Source: Actinoplanes couchii
GTDB lineage: Bacteria > Actinomycetota > Actinomycetes > Mycobacteriales > Micromonosporaceae
Direction of reading: 5' to 3'
DNA length: 64,000 nt
NCBI RefSeq assembly: GCF_016862075.1
Contig: NZ_BOMG01000078.1
Coordinates: 1-64,000 of the forward strand
The notes below the pieces were generated by a model. That model was not told the origin of the DNA, did no database searches, and saw nothing but the letters and a program-made list of their open reading frames with translations. Positions 43,413 to 51,174 of this stretch are shown in pieces. The number at the start of each line of letters is the position of its first letter. The first letter of the stretch is position 1. The position numbers and the translations under genes were made by a program.

Positions 43413-43550
43413 TGATCACCGGATCGAACGAGTAGGGACGACGACAGCGGATGCCGGTTCAAATCCGGCTCGCCGCGCTTCGTGCGGCGATAGTTTAAAG
43501 GCAAAACCCGATGTCCTGATGAATGATCCACGCTCTTAAACGTGCCGGTG
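43413..43550 (+). ncRNA. tRNA-like module C
   Basis: T-arm GCCGG-TTCAAAT-CCGGC (43453-43469), acceptor TCGCCGC, loop GCTTCGT, acceptor GCGGCGA, TA, D-arm GTTT-AAAGGCA-AAAC (43493-43507). Outer pairings are looser: GGGAC/GTCCT (43435-43439 with 43513-43517), GGATC/GATCC (43421-43425 with 43525-43529) and CACCGG/CCGGTG (43417-43422 with 43545-43550, partly competing). A side hairpin CACG-CTCTTAAA-CGTG (43529-43544) contains a tRNA-Lys(CUU)-like anticodon loop. Confidence 0.62.
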
Positions 43551-43571
43551 TGTGCAATTCGGTGGTAAGAG

Positions 43572-43604
43572 GAGACCCGGGGCCTGGCCATGGCCTCGGG
43601 TCTC
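43572..43604 (+). terminator. Terminator of the tRNA-like RNA
   Basis: A 13-bp stem: GAGACCCGGGGCC (43572-43584) with GGCCTCGGGTCTC (43592-43604), one G-T pair, loop TGGCCAT. The following 200 bases to the next gene show nothing I can name. Confidence 0.85.
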
Positions 43605-43802
43605 ACCATGTGAAGCCGAGGAGGGACGGCCGGCGAGGGCGCCGAGATGATCACGGCGGCACTGTCCGTGCCGATGATCAGCCGACCGTTGCCGGGAGTT
43701 CTCCGATGCCGGAGGACGTGTCCGGCGCCCATCGCGGGGGCGGTATCGTCCAAGGGTTGCCTTGCTCGACGCACGGCGTGAACCAAGTGCGGTGGAGGAT
43801 TG

Positions 43803-44336
43803 ATGGACGCCTACGAGACTGATCCCATCGGGGCGGCTCCGGCGGTGGCACGACTGCTGCTGGAGCTTCGCGGCCGGGCGAACGTCGACGTCAAACCGGT
43901 CGGCCGCAGCCTCCAGGTCCGGCCCAAGGGCGGCAAGCGGCTCGCCGTCAACATCCACCCCGGTGGTGTCGACGTGGCGGTGGACCCGGAGAGCGCGGCC
44001 GCGTTCCTGCAGGACGTGGAGGGTTCCTACCTGAAGGACCCGGACGACCCGTCCGGCCTGGTGTCGCTGGACGCCGACTGGATCGACATCAACTACGACG
44101 CCCTGCTCGACGCCGCGGTGAAGGCCGTCGAGGTGCAGGCGGCGCCCCGGGCGGCGGCCGCTCCCCGGGCCCGGGCCACCACCACCACCGGCAGCAGCGG
44201 CGGCACCGGCACCACCCGGAAGGCGGCGGCCCCGGCCAAGGTCAAGCCGGCGCCGCGCCCGGAGCCGAAGATCTGCCCGACCTGCCGCCAGTACGAACTG
44301 CTCGCCAGCGGGGCCTGCCCGTCGGGTTACTGCTGA
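43803..44336 (+). CDS. Hypothetical protein with cysteine-rich C-terminus
   Basis: 177 residues; ATG preceded by GGAGG. The first 110 residues look globular (LLELRGRANVDVKPVGRSLQVRPKGGKRLAVNIHPGGVDVAV, then DADWIDINYDALLDAAVKAVEVQ). A low-complexity Ala/Thr/Gly/Pro linker leads to the last 20 residues, CPTCRQYELLASGACPSGYC, a small zinc-finger-like knuckle. DNA or RNA binding is possible. Not recognised by family. It lies between the tRNA-like RNA and the ABC-F gene, both with their own signals. Confidence 0.72.
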   Translation: MDAYETDPIGAAPAVARLLLELRGRANVDVKPVGRSLQVRPKGGKRLAVNIHPGGVDVAVDPESAAAFLQDVEGSYLKDPDDPSGLVSLDADWIDINYDALLDAAVKAVEVQAAPRAAAAPRARATTTTGSSGGTGTTRKAAAPAKVKPAPRPEPKICPTCRQYELLASGACPSGYC

Positions 44337-44448
44337 GCCGGCAGGCGGCCGTCTCGTAATTGACTTGCGACAGCGGACGACGCTACGGAAGTCTTGTGGG
44401 CGATCGGTGAAAAACGACCGGTGACAAAGAAGTGCAGGGGAGCGAGAC

Positions 44449-44478
44449 ATGGCAGGGGACGACGACATCACGGGGTGA
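44449..44478 (+). CDS. Leader peptide of the ABC-F gene
   Basis: Nine codons, MAGDDDITG, with GGGGAG seven bases before the ATG. It ends 77 bp before the ABC-F start and its stop overlaps the first attenuator hairpin. Antibiotic-stalled translation of such leaders is a known switch for actinobacterial ABC-F genes; direct evidence here is layout only. Confidence 0.6.
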   Translation: MAGDDDITG

Positions 44479-44520
44479 AGACCCCGCCCCGGCCGTCCGC
44501 GTGACGGCTGTCTTCGTCGT
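44459..44520 (+). promoter_or_regulatory. Attenuator-like hairpins before the ABC-F gene
   Basis: CGGGGT-gaag-ACCCCG (44471-44486) and GCCGTC-cgcgt-GACGGC (44492-44508) follow each other. A competing pairing is possible between ACGACGACA inside the leader codons (44459-44467) and TGTC..CGTCGT (44509-44520). A ribosome stalled on the leader would change which stem forms. Confidence 0.55.
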
Positions 44521-44554
44521 GCCCTGAATTCCTGCTTCGTCTCCTGGGGTCTCC

Positions 44555-46165
44555 ATGTCTTTTTCCGTCACCGACCTGTCCTTCTCCTGGCCGGACGACA
44601 CTCCGGTCTTCGTGAACCTGTCGTTCTCGGTCCCGGAGGGCCGCACCGGCTTGGTCGCCGCCAACGGCACCGGTAAGTCCACGCTGCTGAAACTGATCGC
44701 CGGCGCGCTGACCCCGTCCAGCGGCACGGTCACTGTCCGTGGTGTCCTCGGCTACCTGCCTCAGCACCTGCCGCTGACCGCCGCGACGACGGTCGCGCAG
44801 GTCCTCGGCGTCGAGGGGGTGATCGCCGCCCTGCACGCCATCGAGTCCGGCGACCCGTCCGAGCAGCACTTCGCCACCGTCGGTAATGACTGGGACATCG
44901 AGGAGCGCAGCCGTGCCGAACTCGACCGGCTCGGCCTGACCGATGTCGCCCTCGACCGTCGGCTCGGCACCCTGAGCGGCGGCCAGGTGATCTCCCTCGG
45001 ACTCGTCGCCGAGCTGCTGAAACGCCCCGACGTGCTGCTGCTCGACGAGCCCACCAACAACCTCGACCGGGACGCCCGCGAGCGGCTGATCGGCGTCGTC
45101 CGGTCCTGGACCGGCACTCTGGTGATCATCAGTCACGACCGGGAGCTGCTCGACGAGATGGACCGGATCGCGGCCCTGGAGAACGGCGAGATCAGTTGGT
45201 ACGGCGGGAACTTCTCCGCCTACGAGGAGGCCGTCGACGCCGAACGGGACACCCTCGACCGGCAGGTCCGCAGCGCCGAGCAGGACCTCAAGCGGCAGAA
45301 ACGCGAGGCACAGCAGGCCCGGGAACGAGCCGCCCGCCGCGCGTCGACCGCGTCACGCAACCTGGCCAGCGCCGGCCTCGCCCGCATCCACGCGGGTAAT
45401 CTCAAACGCGGCGCGGAGGTCGCGGCCGCCCGCTCCGCCGACGTGCACGGCGACCGGCTCGGCCAGGCCCAGGCCCGCTACGACCAGGCCAGCCGCGCCG
45501 CCCGTCAGGACGACCGGATCGTCCTCGAACTGCCCGGCACCGCCGTCCCGGCCGGTCGCACGGTCTTCCACGGCGAGGCGCTGACCGCCGGCTACCAGGG
45601 CCGGACCGTTGTCGATCACGTCGACCTGATCGTCCGCGGCCCCGAGCGGATCGCGCTCACCGGCCCCAACGGATCCGGCAAGTCCACGTTGCTGCGCTTG
45701 ATGAGCGGAGATCAACACCCGGTTTCCGGTACGGCTACCCGCGCCGCCGGCCGCACCGCGTACCTCTCCCAGCGTCTCGACCTGCTGGATGAGGACCGCA
45801 GCGTGGCCGCCAACCTGACGTCGTTCGCCCCGGCCCTGCCCGACGCCGAGCGGATGAACCTGCTGGCCCGCTTCCTGTTCCGGGGCCAGCGCGCGCACCT
45901 GCCGGTGTCGGTGCTGTCCGGTGGCGAGCGCCTGCGGGCCACCCTGGCGTGCATCCTGTTCGCCGAGCCGGCCCCGCAGTTGCTGCTGCTGGACGAGCCG
46001 ACGAACAACCTGGACCTGGTCAGTACCGGACAGTTGGAGAGCGCCCTGATCGCGTACCAGGGGGCGTTCGTGGTGGTCAGCCACGACGAACGATTCCTGT
46101 CCGCGATCGGGATCGGACGTCGCCTTCACCTGTCCGGCGGGCGGCTCGCCACATCGGACGGGTGA
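44555..46165 (+). CDS. ABC-F ribosome-protection ATPase
   Basis: 536 residues, two ATP-binding domains and no membrane segments. Domain 1: Walker A AANGTGKST, LSGGQ, LLLDEPTNNLDR; domain 2: TGPNGSGKST, LSGGERLRA, LLLDEPTNNLDL. Between them an Arg/Ala/Gln-rich helical linker (about 215-300) reaches the ribosomal P-site tRNA in studied ABC-F proteins. The length and long linker fit antibiotic-resistance members acting on peptidyl-transferase drugs. The leader and hairpins upstream support drug-induced expression. The drug class cannot be told. Confidence 0.87.
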   Translation: MSFSVTDLSFSWPDDTPVFVNLSFSVPEGRTGLVAANGTGKSTLLKLIAGALTPSSGTVTVRGVLGYLPQHLPLTAATTVAQVLGVEGVIAALHAIESGDPSEQHFATVGNDWDIEERSRAELDRLGLTDVALDRRLGTLSGGQVISLGLVAELLKRPDVLLLDEPTNNLDRDARERLIGVVRSWTGTLVIISHDRELLDEMDRIAALENGEISWYGGNFSAYEEAVDAERDTLDRQVRSAEQDLKRQKREAQQARERAARRASTASRNLASAGLARIHAGNLKRGAEVAAARSADVHGDRLGQAQARYDQASRAARQDDRIVLELPGTAVPAGRTVFHGEALTAGYQGRTVVDHVDLIVRGPERIALTGPNGSGKSTLLRLMSGDQHPVSGTATRAAGRTAYLSQRLDLLDEDRSVAANLTSFAPALPDAERMNLLARFLFRGQRAHLPVSVLSGGERLRATLACILFAEPAPQLLLLDEPTNNLDLVSTGQLESALIAYQGAFVVVSHDERFLSAIGIGRRLHLSGGRLATSDG

Positions 46166-46330
46166 TCCGCGTTGTCCACCGGGGAGTGAACCCGCTCCCC
46201 GGCCCACCGGGGCCAGCGTCTTCTCCAGGACACCGGAGGGATGGTTCTTGGACAGTCGGATTGACTTCGAAACTCCGGAGATATCGAGTTAGAGGCCGCA
46301 CCGAGTAATCACATTCCCCGGGAGGCCGCA

Positions 46331-47704
46331 ATGTCCATTGAACTCGATCTCCGGCTCGCCGGGGAGGGCACTCGATTCCGGATCTTTCCGCAGCCGCGAT
46401 TCCTCAAGAAGGCGGACGGATCCGGGCCGTTGTTTCCCGAGCCCGAGGTCGTCGTGGTCAACGTCGAACCGTCCGCGATGCGGCCCGGACCAGGGGACGA
46501 CCGGATGTTCGTGGTCGACGCGGTCGGGAAACTGCCGTACAAGGACTTCTTCCGGCCCCCGTGGCGAGGCCAGGCGCGACCGCCGGTCCGGCCCGGTCCG
46601 GACGGCCATTTCGACCACCTCGATCCGGCGACCCGGGACTTCTCGGCGGCCACCATGTACGCGACCGTCCGGCGGGTTCTGGACATCTGGGAGGACTACT
46701 TCGGGCGTACGATTCAATGGCATTTCGAGTCTGATTTTGATCGTCTCGAACTGATTCCCTTGATCGAATGGGACAACGCCCAGTCCGGCTACGGTTTCCT
46801 CGAATTCGGATTCGGCCGGACGCCGAAAAAGACCATCGACCACAGTCGGCCATACTGCGAGAACTTCGACGTGCTCGCCCACGAACTCGGGCACAGCATC
46901 ATCTTCGCCGAGGTCGGAGTGCCGGCCAGCCCGCTCGACCCGGCGATCGACTACGGCGGCATGCACGAGTCGGCCGGCGACCTGGTCGCGATCGTGGCGT
47001 CGCTGCACTTCCACTCCCTGGTCGACTACCTGCTCGACAGCACCAGGGGCAACCTGCTGACCATAAACGGCCTGGACCGGGTGGGTGAGCTGTCGGACAG
47101 CTCGGAGATCCGGACCGTCTTCAACAACCAGCGGATGTCGGAGGTCGGCACCGAGCCGCACGACAGGTCGCTGCCGCTGACCGGCGCGATCTTCGACACC
47201 ATGGTCGAGGTGTTCCAGCAGGACCTGGTCGCCAAGAAGCTGATCAGTGAGGAGTTGCGGGAGCGCTCGACGCACCTGCCCGGCAGCGCGATCGATCTGA
47301 AGGAGATCGAGGCCGAGTTCACCGCGGCGTACACCGGCAACGAGGCCGCTTTCAAGGAGTCGCTGCTGGTGGCCCGGGACTATCTGGGCCGGCTGCTGGC
47401 GATCACGTGGAGCAATTTGTCACCGGACTTCCTCACGTACCACGGGATCCTCCGGGCCCTGCTCCGCGCCGACCGGGAGCTGACCGGCGGCGCCAACGCG
47501 GCGATCATCCGGTCCTGTTTCGCCTGGCGGGAGATCGCGCCGGTGCCGACGTCGCTGCTGGTGCGCAACCATACGGTCGCGTCCTGCGGGCTGGACGCAG
47601 CCGCCTACCACCCCGCCGCTCCCGCCGATCCGGCGATCGACCCGCAGCAGATCCCGGCGCCGCGTCCCGAGCGGGGGAACTTCATCTCGCCGAGAATGAT
47701 CTGA
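46331..47704 (+). CDS. Gluzincin-like metallopeptidase, family unknown
   Basis: 457 residues, GGGAGG before the ATG, no signal peptide. The zinc motif HELGH (about 183-187) in VLAHELGHSIIFAEVG is followed about 27 residues later by MHESAGDLVAI, whose glutamate matches the third ligand of thermolysin-type gluzincins (NExxSD pattern). The region before (EDYFGRTIQWHFESD, YGFLEFGFG) is not recognised. The lack of a signal suggests action in the cytoplasm or export by another route. It could be a domain of a self/non-self or toxin system, but no partner gene is visible. Confidence 0.68.
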   Translation: MSIELDLRLAGEGTRFRIFPQPRFLKKADGSGPLFPEPEVVVVNVEPSAMRPGPGDDRMFVVDAVGKLPYKDFFRPPWRGQARPPVRPGPDGHFDHLDPATRDFSAATMYATVRRVLDIWEDYFGRTIQWHFESDFDRLELIPLIEWDNAQSGYGFLEFGFGRTPKKTIDHSRPYCENFDVLAHELGHSIIFAEVGVPASPLDPAIDYGGMHESAGDLVAIVASLHFHSLVDYLLDSTRGNLLTINGLDRVGELSDSSEIRTVFNNQRMSEVGTEPHDRSLPLTGAIFDTMVEVFQQDLVAKKLISEELRERSTHLPGSAIDLKEIEAEFTAAYTGNEAAFKESLLVARDYLGRLLAITWSNLSPDFLTYHGILRALLRADRELTGGANAAIIRSCFAWREIAPVPTSLLVRNHTVASCGLDAAAYHPAAPADPAIDPQQIPAPRPERGNFISPRMI

Positions 47705-47775
47705 CTCACCGGATTCCGGGGTTTGACTCTCCCGCCACGGGAGACCGGAACGTGATCGGGGAAGGAGGAACCGCG

Positions 47776-48594
47776 ATGGACGACCTGATCCCGATCGGGC
47801 GCTTCTCCCGGATGAGCCGGCTGTCGATCAAGGCCCTGCGCTTCTATGACGAGCAGGGACTGCTGGCCCCCGCCCGGGTGGACCCGGCCACCGGCTACCG
47901 CTTCTACCGGCGGGGCCAGGCCGGGCGCGCCGAGGCGATCCGGGTGCTGCGGCTGATCGACATGCCGGTCGGGGAGATCCGCGACCTGCTCGCCGACGAC
48001 GACCCGGAGCTGACCGGCAAACGCCTGGCCATGCACCGGGAACGGCTGCGGGACCGGCTCGCCGAACAGGAGCGGATGCTGCGGTTCCTCGAACGTCTCA
48101 TCGATCGAGGAGGAAACGTCATGCCCTACCAGGTGACGACCAAGGAGATCGCCGACATCCCGGTGGCCGGGATTCGGCTCAAGGCCAGTCTCGCCACCGT
48201 CGGCGAGGTGCTCCAGCAGGGCTTCGGCACGGTCGGTGGCGCGCTCGGCGCGGCCGGGGTCGCCCCGGCCGGCCCGCCGTTCGTGGTCTACCACGACGTG
48301 ATCGACGAGCAGACCGAGGGCGAGATGGAGGTGTGCTTCCCGGTTCCGGCCGGAACGGCGATGCCGGCCGGTCCGGTCCACTACCGGGAGGTGCCCGGCG
48401 GACGGGTCGCGTCCACCATCCATCGCGGGCCCTACCAGGAGATCTCCCCGGCCTATCACGTCGTCACCGGCTGGATCGAGGAACAGGGCCTGACCGTTCA
48501 CGGGGCTCCGCGCGAGATCTACCTGAACGATCCGCAGAGTGTCGGCAGCCCGGACGAGCTGGTCACCGAAGTGCAGTTCCCGCTCGCTCCCTAG
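47776..48594 (+). CDS. MerR-family regulator with GyrI-like effector domain
   Basis: 272 residues from the ATG after GAAGGAGG. MerR DNA-binding part: IGRFSRMSRLSIKALRFYDEQGLLAPARVDPATGYRFYRRGQ. A coiled coil (LAMHRERLRDRLAEQERMLRFLERLI) leads to a GyrI-like drug-binding domain (IPVAGIRLKASLATVGE ... REIYLNDPQSVGSPDELVTEVQFPL). The design is that of BmrR/TipA-like multidrug sensors. No drug-efflux gene is adjacent; the target may be itself. Confidence 0.9.
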   Translation: MDDLIPIGRFSRMSRLSIKALRFYDEQGLLAPARVDPATGYRFYRRGQAGRAEAIRVLRLIDMPVGEIRDLLADDDPELTGKRLAMHRERLRDRLAEQERMLRFLERLIDRGGNVMPYQVTTKEIADIPVAGIRLKASLATVGEVLQQGFGTVGGALGAAGVAPAGPPFVVYHDVIDEQTEGEMEVCFPVPAGTAMPAGPVHYREVPGGRVASTIHRGPYQEISPAYHVVTGWIEEQGLTVHGAPREIYLNDPQSVGSPDELVTEVQFPLAP

Positions 48595-48662
48595 CGCTCT
48601 TTCGAGCGTACTTGTCGCCTCGCTAATTGACCGGTGTCAAAGCGTGCTGATAGCACGGAGGG

Positions 48663-49211
48663 GTGCTGCTGTGGATGTACACCGATCGGCTCGCCGCGGG
48701 TGACGACGGATGGTGGCGGGCCTCGACCCGCCGTACCGCCGACATGCTCTCCGACGGGTTCTGGTGGGTCGACGACACCGGACCCGACCGGTCGGTGTGG
48801 CTGCTGATCGACACCACCGCGGTGCTCGTGCACGGGCTGGCCCGCAGCCACGGCGCGCACCCGGCCGAGGTCACCGGCGCCGACCTGGTGACCTGGGCCA
48901 CGCCGCGGATCGCCGGGATGCTCCAGCTCGCCGAGGACCTCTTCCTGCGGCCGCCGGTCGACCCGGACGGCATGTGGGCGTGGCACCGGGCCTTCGGCCA
49001 GGAGTGGCGGGCCACAGTCCAGCAGGTCGCCTACCTGCTGGTGGCGGCCGGGCACGAACTGCTCCCGGCCGCTGACCCGGTGTCCGTCCTGTGGCGGGAC
49101 CTGACCGAGGGCGACGACCCCGGCCGTCGCTATCCGGCGGTGGCCGGGCCGGCCATCGTGCACGGGCTGACCGAGATGGTCCGGCACTTCGGGTATCCCG
49201 CCCGCCACTGA
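48663..49211 (+). CDS. Hypothetical protein
   Basis: 182 residues from a GTG (an ATG at 48675 has better spacing to GGAGG). Trp-rich soluble protein: DGWWRASTRRTADMLSDGFWWVDDTGP, later AEDLFLRPPVDPDGMWAWHRAFGQEW. No known domain seen. Codon use is like its neighbours. Confidence 0.6.
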   Translation: MLLWMYTDRLAAGDDGWWRASTRRTADMLSDGFWWVDDTGPDRSVWLLIDTTAVLVHGLARSHGAHPAEVTGADLVTWATPRIAGMLQLAEDLFLRPPVDPDGMWAWHRAFGQEWRATVQQVAYLLVAAGHELLPAADPVSVLWRDLTEGDDPGRRYPAVAGPAIVHGLTEMVRHFGYPARH

Positions 49212-49381
49212 CGGCGGCATTGAACCACCGATCCGCGGGGGCCGGGTACCGATTCCGGAATCCGGTCCCGGTGGATCGTTCCCCGAGCCTGAACGGCCGA
49301 TGTCCGCCTGATTCGGCGCCTCGGAACAGCCGTCGCGTGGTCCCCTTTTCCGGTAGTGGCCCGGCTCGGAAGGGGTGCGGA

Positions 49382-49681
49382 ATGAACAGGACGACACGGC
49401 TGCTGGGGGCCGGTGCGGGGTTGGTCGTGGGATCGGTGCTTCTGACCGGTCCGGCACAGGCCGGGGAACAGTTCTTCCTGAATCCGGATAGTTCCATCGA
49501 GGCGCCCGTCTTCGGGAGGACCGCTCCGGTTACGGCCCTCGAACCTCCGCCCACCCCGTCCCCTTCCCCTTCCCCTTCCTCTTCGCCCTCTCCGTCGCCG
49601 GGTGTCGTCAAGAAGAAGGAAGAAGTCGTCACGAACTTCCAGAGCGGCCCCTGGTTCCCCGCGCCACTCCCGGTCAGCTGA
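49382..49681 (+). CDS. Small secreted protein with Pro/Ser stalk
   Basis: 99 residues. The signal peptide MNRTTRLLGAGAGLVVGSVLLTGPAQAG is clear. The mature part has a low-complexity stalk (PPPTPSPSPSPSSSPSPSPG) and a charged C-terminus KKKEEVVTNF. The stalk suggests a surface-exposed or cell-wall spacer; function unknown. Confidence 0.65.
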   Translation: MNRTTRLLGAGAGLVVGSVLLTGPAQAGEQFFLNPDSSIEAPVFGRTAPVTALEPPPTPSPSPSPSSSPSPSPGVVKKKEEVVTNFQSGPWFPAPLPVS

Positions 49682-49762
49682 AAGCGGCCGCTCAGCCGCC
49701 CGCCCGTACCGCACCGCTGTGGCCTGTGCATCGTCCGCCTGACCGAGACTCAGGAGCAGACC

Positions 49763-51094
49763 ATGGTCGTGAGAGGCTGTCCTCTTCGCGCCACCTGTTC
49801 CACCCGTGGGGGACCGCCGATCGTGAGCAGGCACCGCAAGAACCTGGGCGTCCTGTTGCACCACGTGCACACCGGCGGCCCGATGACCCGGGCCGCCCTG
49901 GCCGAGGTGATGGGCGTCAACCGCAGCACTATCCTGGCCCTGACCAACGAGCTGGCCGCCGCCGGCCTGGTCCGCGAGGAGACTTCCGCCGTCACGGAAG
50001 GCGCCGGCCGGTCGTCGTCCGCGGTGCAGCCCTCGCCCGTGGTGCCGCCGTCTACGAGGCGGCCACCGTCCACCGGACGGCCTTCGTCGGTGGGGCGGCC
50101 TTCGTTCGTGGTGCGGCCGGAGACCGGTCGGGTGTTCGTGCTCGCGTTCGACGTGGCCGTCGACCGCCTCGTCGCGGCCCGGGTCGGTCTCGGCGGCAAG
50201 GTCCTCGACCGGCGTGAGACACCCCGATCGCGGACCGGAGCCGATCTGGACACCGTGGTCGGCGCGCTGGCCGTCCTGGGGCGCTCGTTGTACGACGCGG
50301 CGCCGGCCGGCACGGTCTGCGCCGGGATCGGGGCCTCCTACTGCGGGATGATCCGCCCCGGCGACGGGATGGTCCGGTACGGCCCGGAGATGGGCTGGGT
50401 CGACCAGGCGTTCGGCACCGAACTGGAGGCGGCCCTTGGTATCGGGCTGCCGGTCAGCGTCGGCAACGAGGCCCATCTCGCGGCACTCGCCGAGTTCCAG
50501 CGCGGCGCCGGGATCGGCAGCCCCGACCTGATCTACCTGCACGGCGACGTCGGTGTCGGCGGCGGCATCCTGGTCGGCGGGCGGATGCTCGGCGGCGAGA
50601 GCGGGTACGGCTGCGAGGTCGGCCACATGCTGGTCAACCCGTACGGCGGCCGGGAATGTCTGTGTGGTTCCCGGGGCTGCCTCGAAGCCGAGACCGGGGA
50701 ACACGCCCTGCTCGAAGCCGCCGGCCGCTCCGGCGAGTTCGGCCGGGACGCGGTCCGTGCCGTGCTCCGGGACGCCGACGCCGGTGATCCCGGCGCCACT
50801 GATGCCGTCGCCGCGATCGGGGACTGGCTCGGTATCGGCGTGGCCAACCTGATCAACCTGTTCAACCCCGGCGTCGTCATCTTCGGTGGCACCCTTCGTG
50901 AGCTCTACGTCGCGGCGGCCCCACAGCTGATGGCCCGGATCTCCCAGCACGGGATGCCCGTCTCCCGCGAACGGACCCGTCTGCTCCCCTCCGGCCTGGG
51001 CGACGACGCAACCCTGATCGGCGCCGCCGAGCGGGGTTTCGCCGCCCTGATGTCCGACCCCCTCGGCAACCGCTCGGCGACCCTGCGAACCTGA
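49763..51094 (+). CDS. ROK-family transcriptional regulator
   Basis: 443 residues. An N-terminal winged helix (TRAALAEVMGVNRSTILALTNELAAAGLVREE) is joined to a ROK sugar-binding domain. The latter contains GIGASYCGMI, LHGDVGVGGGILVGGRMLGGESGYGCEVGHMLVNPYGGRECLCGSRGCLE (zinc motif CxCGxxGCxE near residue 298). Between the two is a Pro/Arg/Ser linker of about 30 residues encoded by DNA with short internal repeats near 50040-50115, not usual in ROK repressors. Probably a sugar-responsive regulator; target unknown. Confidence 0.85.
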   Translation: MVVRGCPLRATCSTRGGPPIVSRHRKNLGVLLHHVHTGGPMTRAALAEVMGVNRSTILALTNELAAAGLVREETSAVTEGAGRSSSAVQPSPVVPPSTRRPPSTGRPSSVGRPSFVVRPETGRVFVLAFDVAVDRLVAARVGLGGKVLDRRETPRSRTGADLDTVVGALAVLGRSLYDAAPAGTVCAGIGASYCGMIRPGDGMVRYGPEMGWVDQAFGTELEAALGIGLPVSVGNEAHLAALAEFQRGAGIGSPDLIYLHGDVGVGGGILVGGRMLGGESGYGCEVGHMLVNPYGGRECLCGSRGCLEAETGEHALLEAAGRSGEFGRDAVRAVLRDADAGDPGATDAVAAIGDWLGIGVANLINLFNPGVVIFGGTLRELYVAAAPQLMARISQHGMPVSRERTRLLPSGLGDDATLIGAAERGFAALMSDPLGNRSATLRT

Positions 51095-51174
51095 GCTCCA
51101 CCCACCCGGACCGGCAGATCCCTCTTCCCGGACCGCTGGGCGGTGGCCAGTCTGTGGCATTGACCTCGCGATGC

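Larger units (their letters stand above)
43214..43605 (+). ncRNA. Array of circularly permuted tRNA-like modules (Y-RNA-like)
   Basis: About 390 nt without a gene on either strand but rich in tRNA parts. Three acceptor-like hairpins occur, each written 3' strand - loop - 5' strand: CCCCCGT/GCGGGGG, CCTCCGC/GCGGAGG and TCGCCGC/GCGGCGA, all 7 bp with 6-7-nt loops. Two are directly preceded by canonical T-arms (5-bp stems, loops TTCGAGT and TTCAAAT), and all are directly followed by a T (U8 position) and a D-arm. This is the order of a tRNA opened at the anticodon loop, as in the tRNA-mimic domain of bacterial YrlA RNAs. A strong terminator closes the region. No ordinary tRNA can be drawn with a proper anticodon arm. 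Confidence 0.75.

Noticed and set aside
43339..43476. An ordinary tRNA gene with a long intron-like insert
   Set aside because: The acceptor stem would carry an A-G mismatch, and no 5-bp anticodon stem with a proper loop forms; the permuted hairpins pair better.
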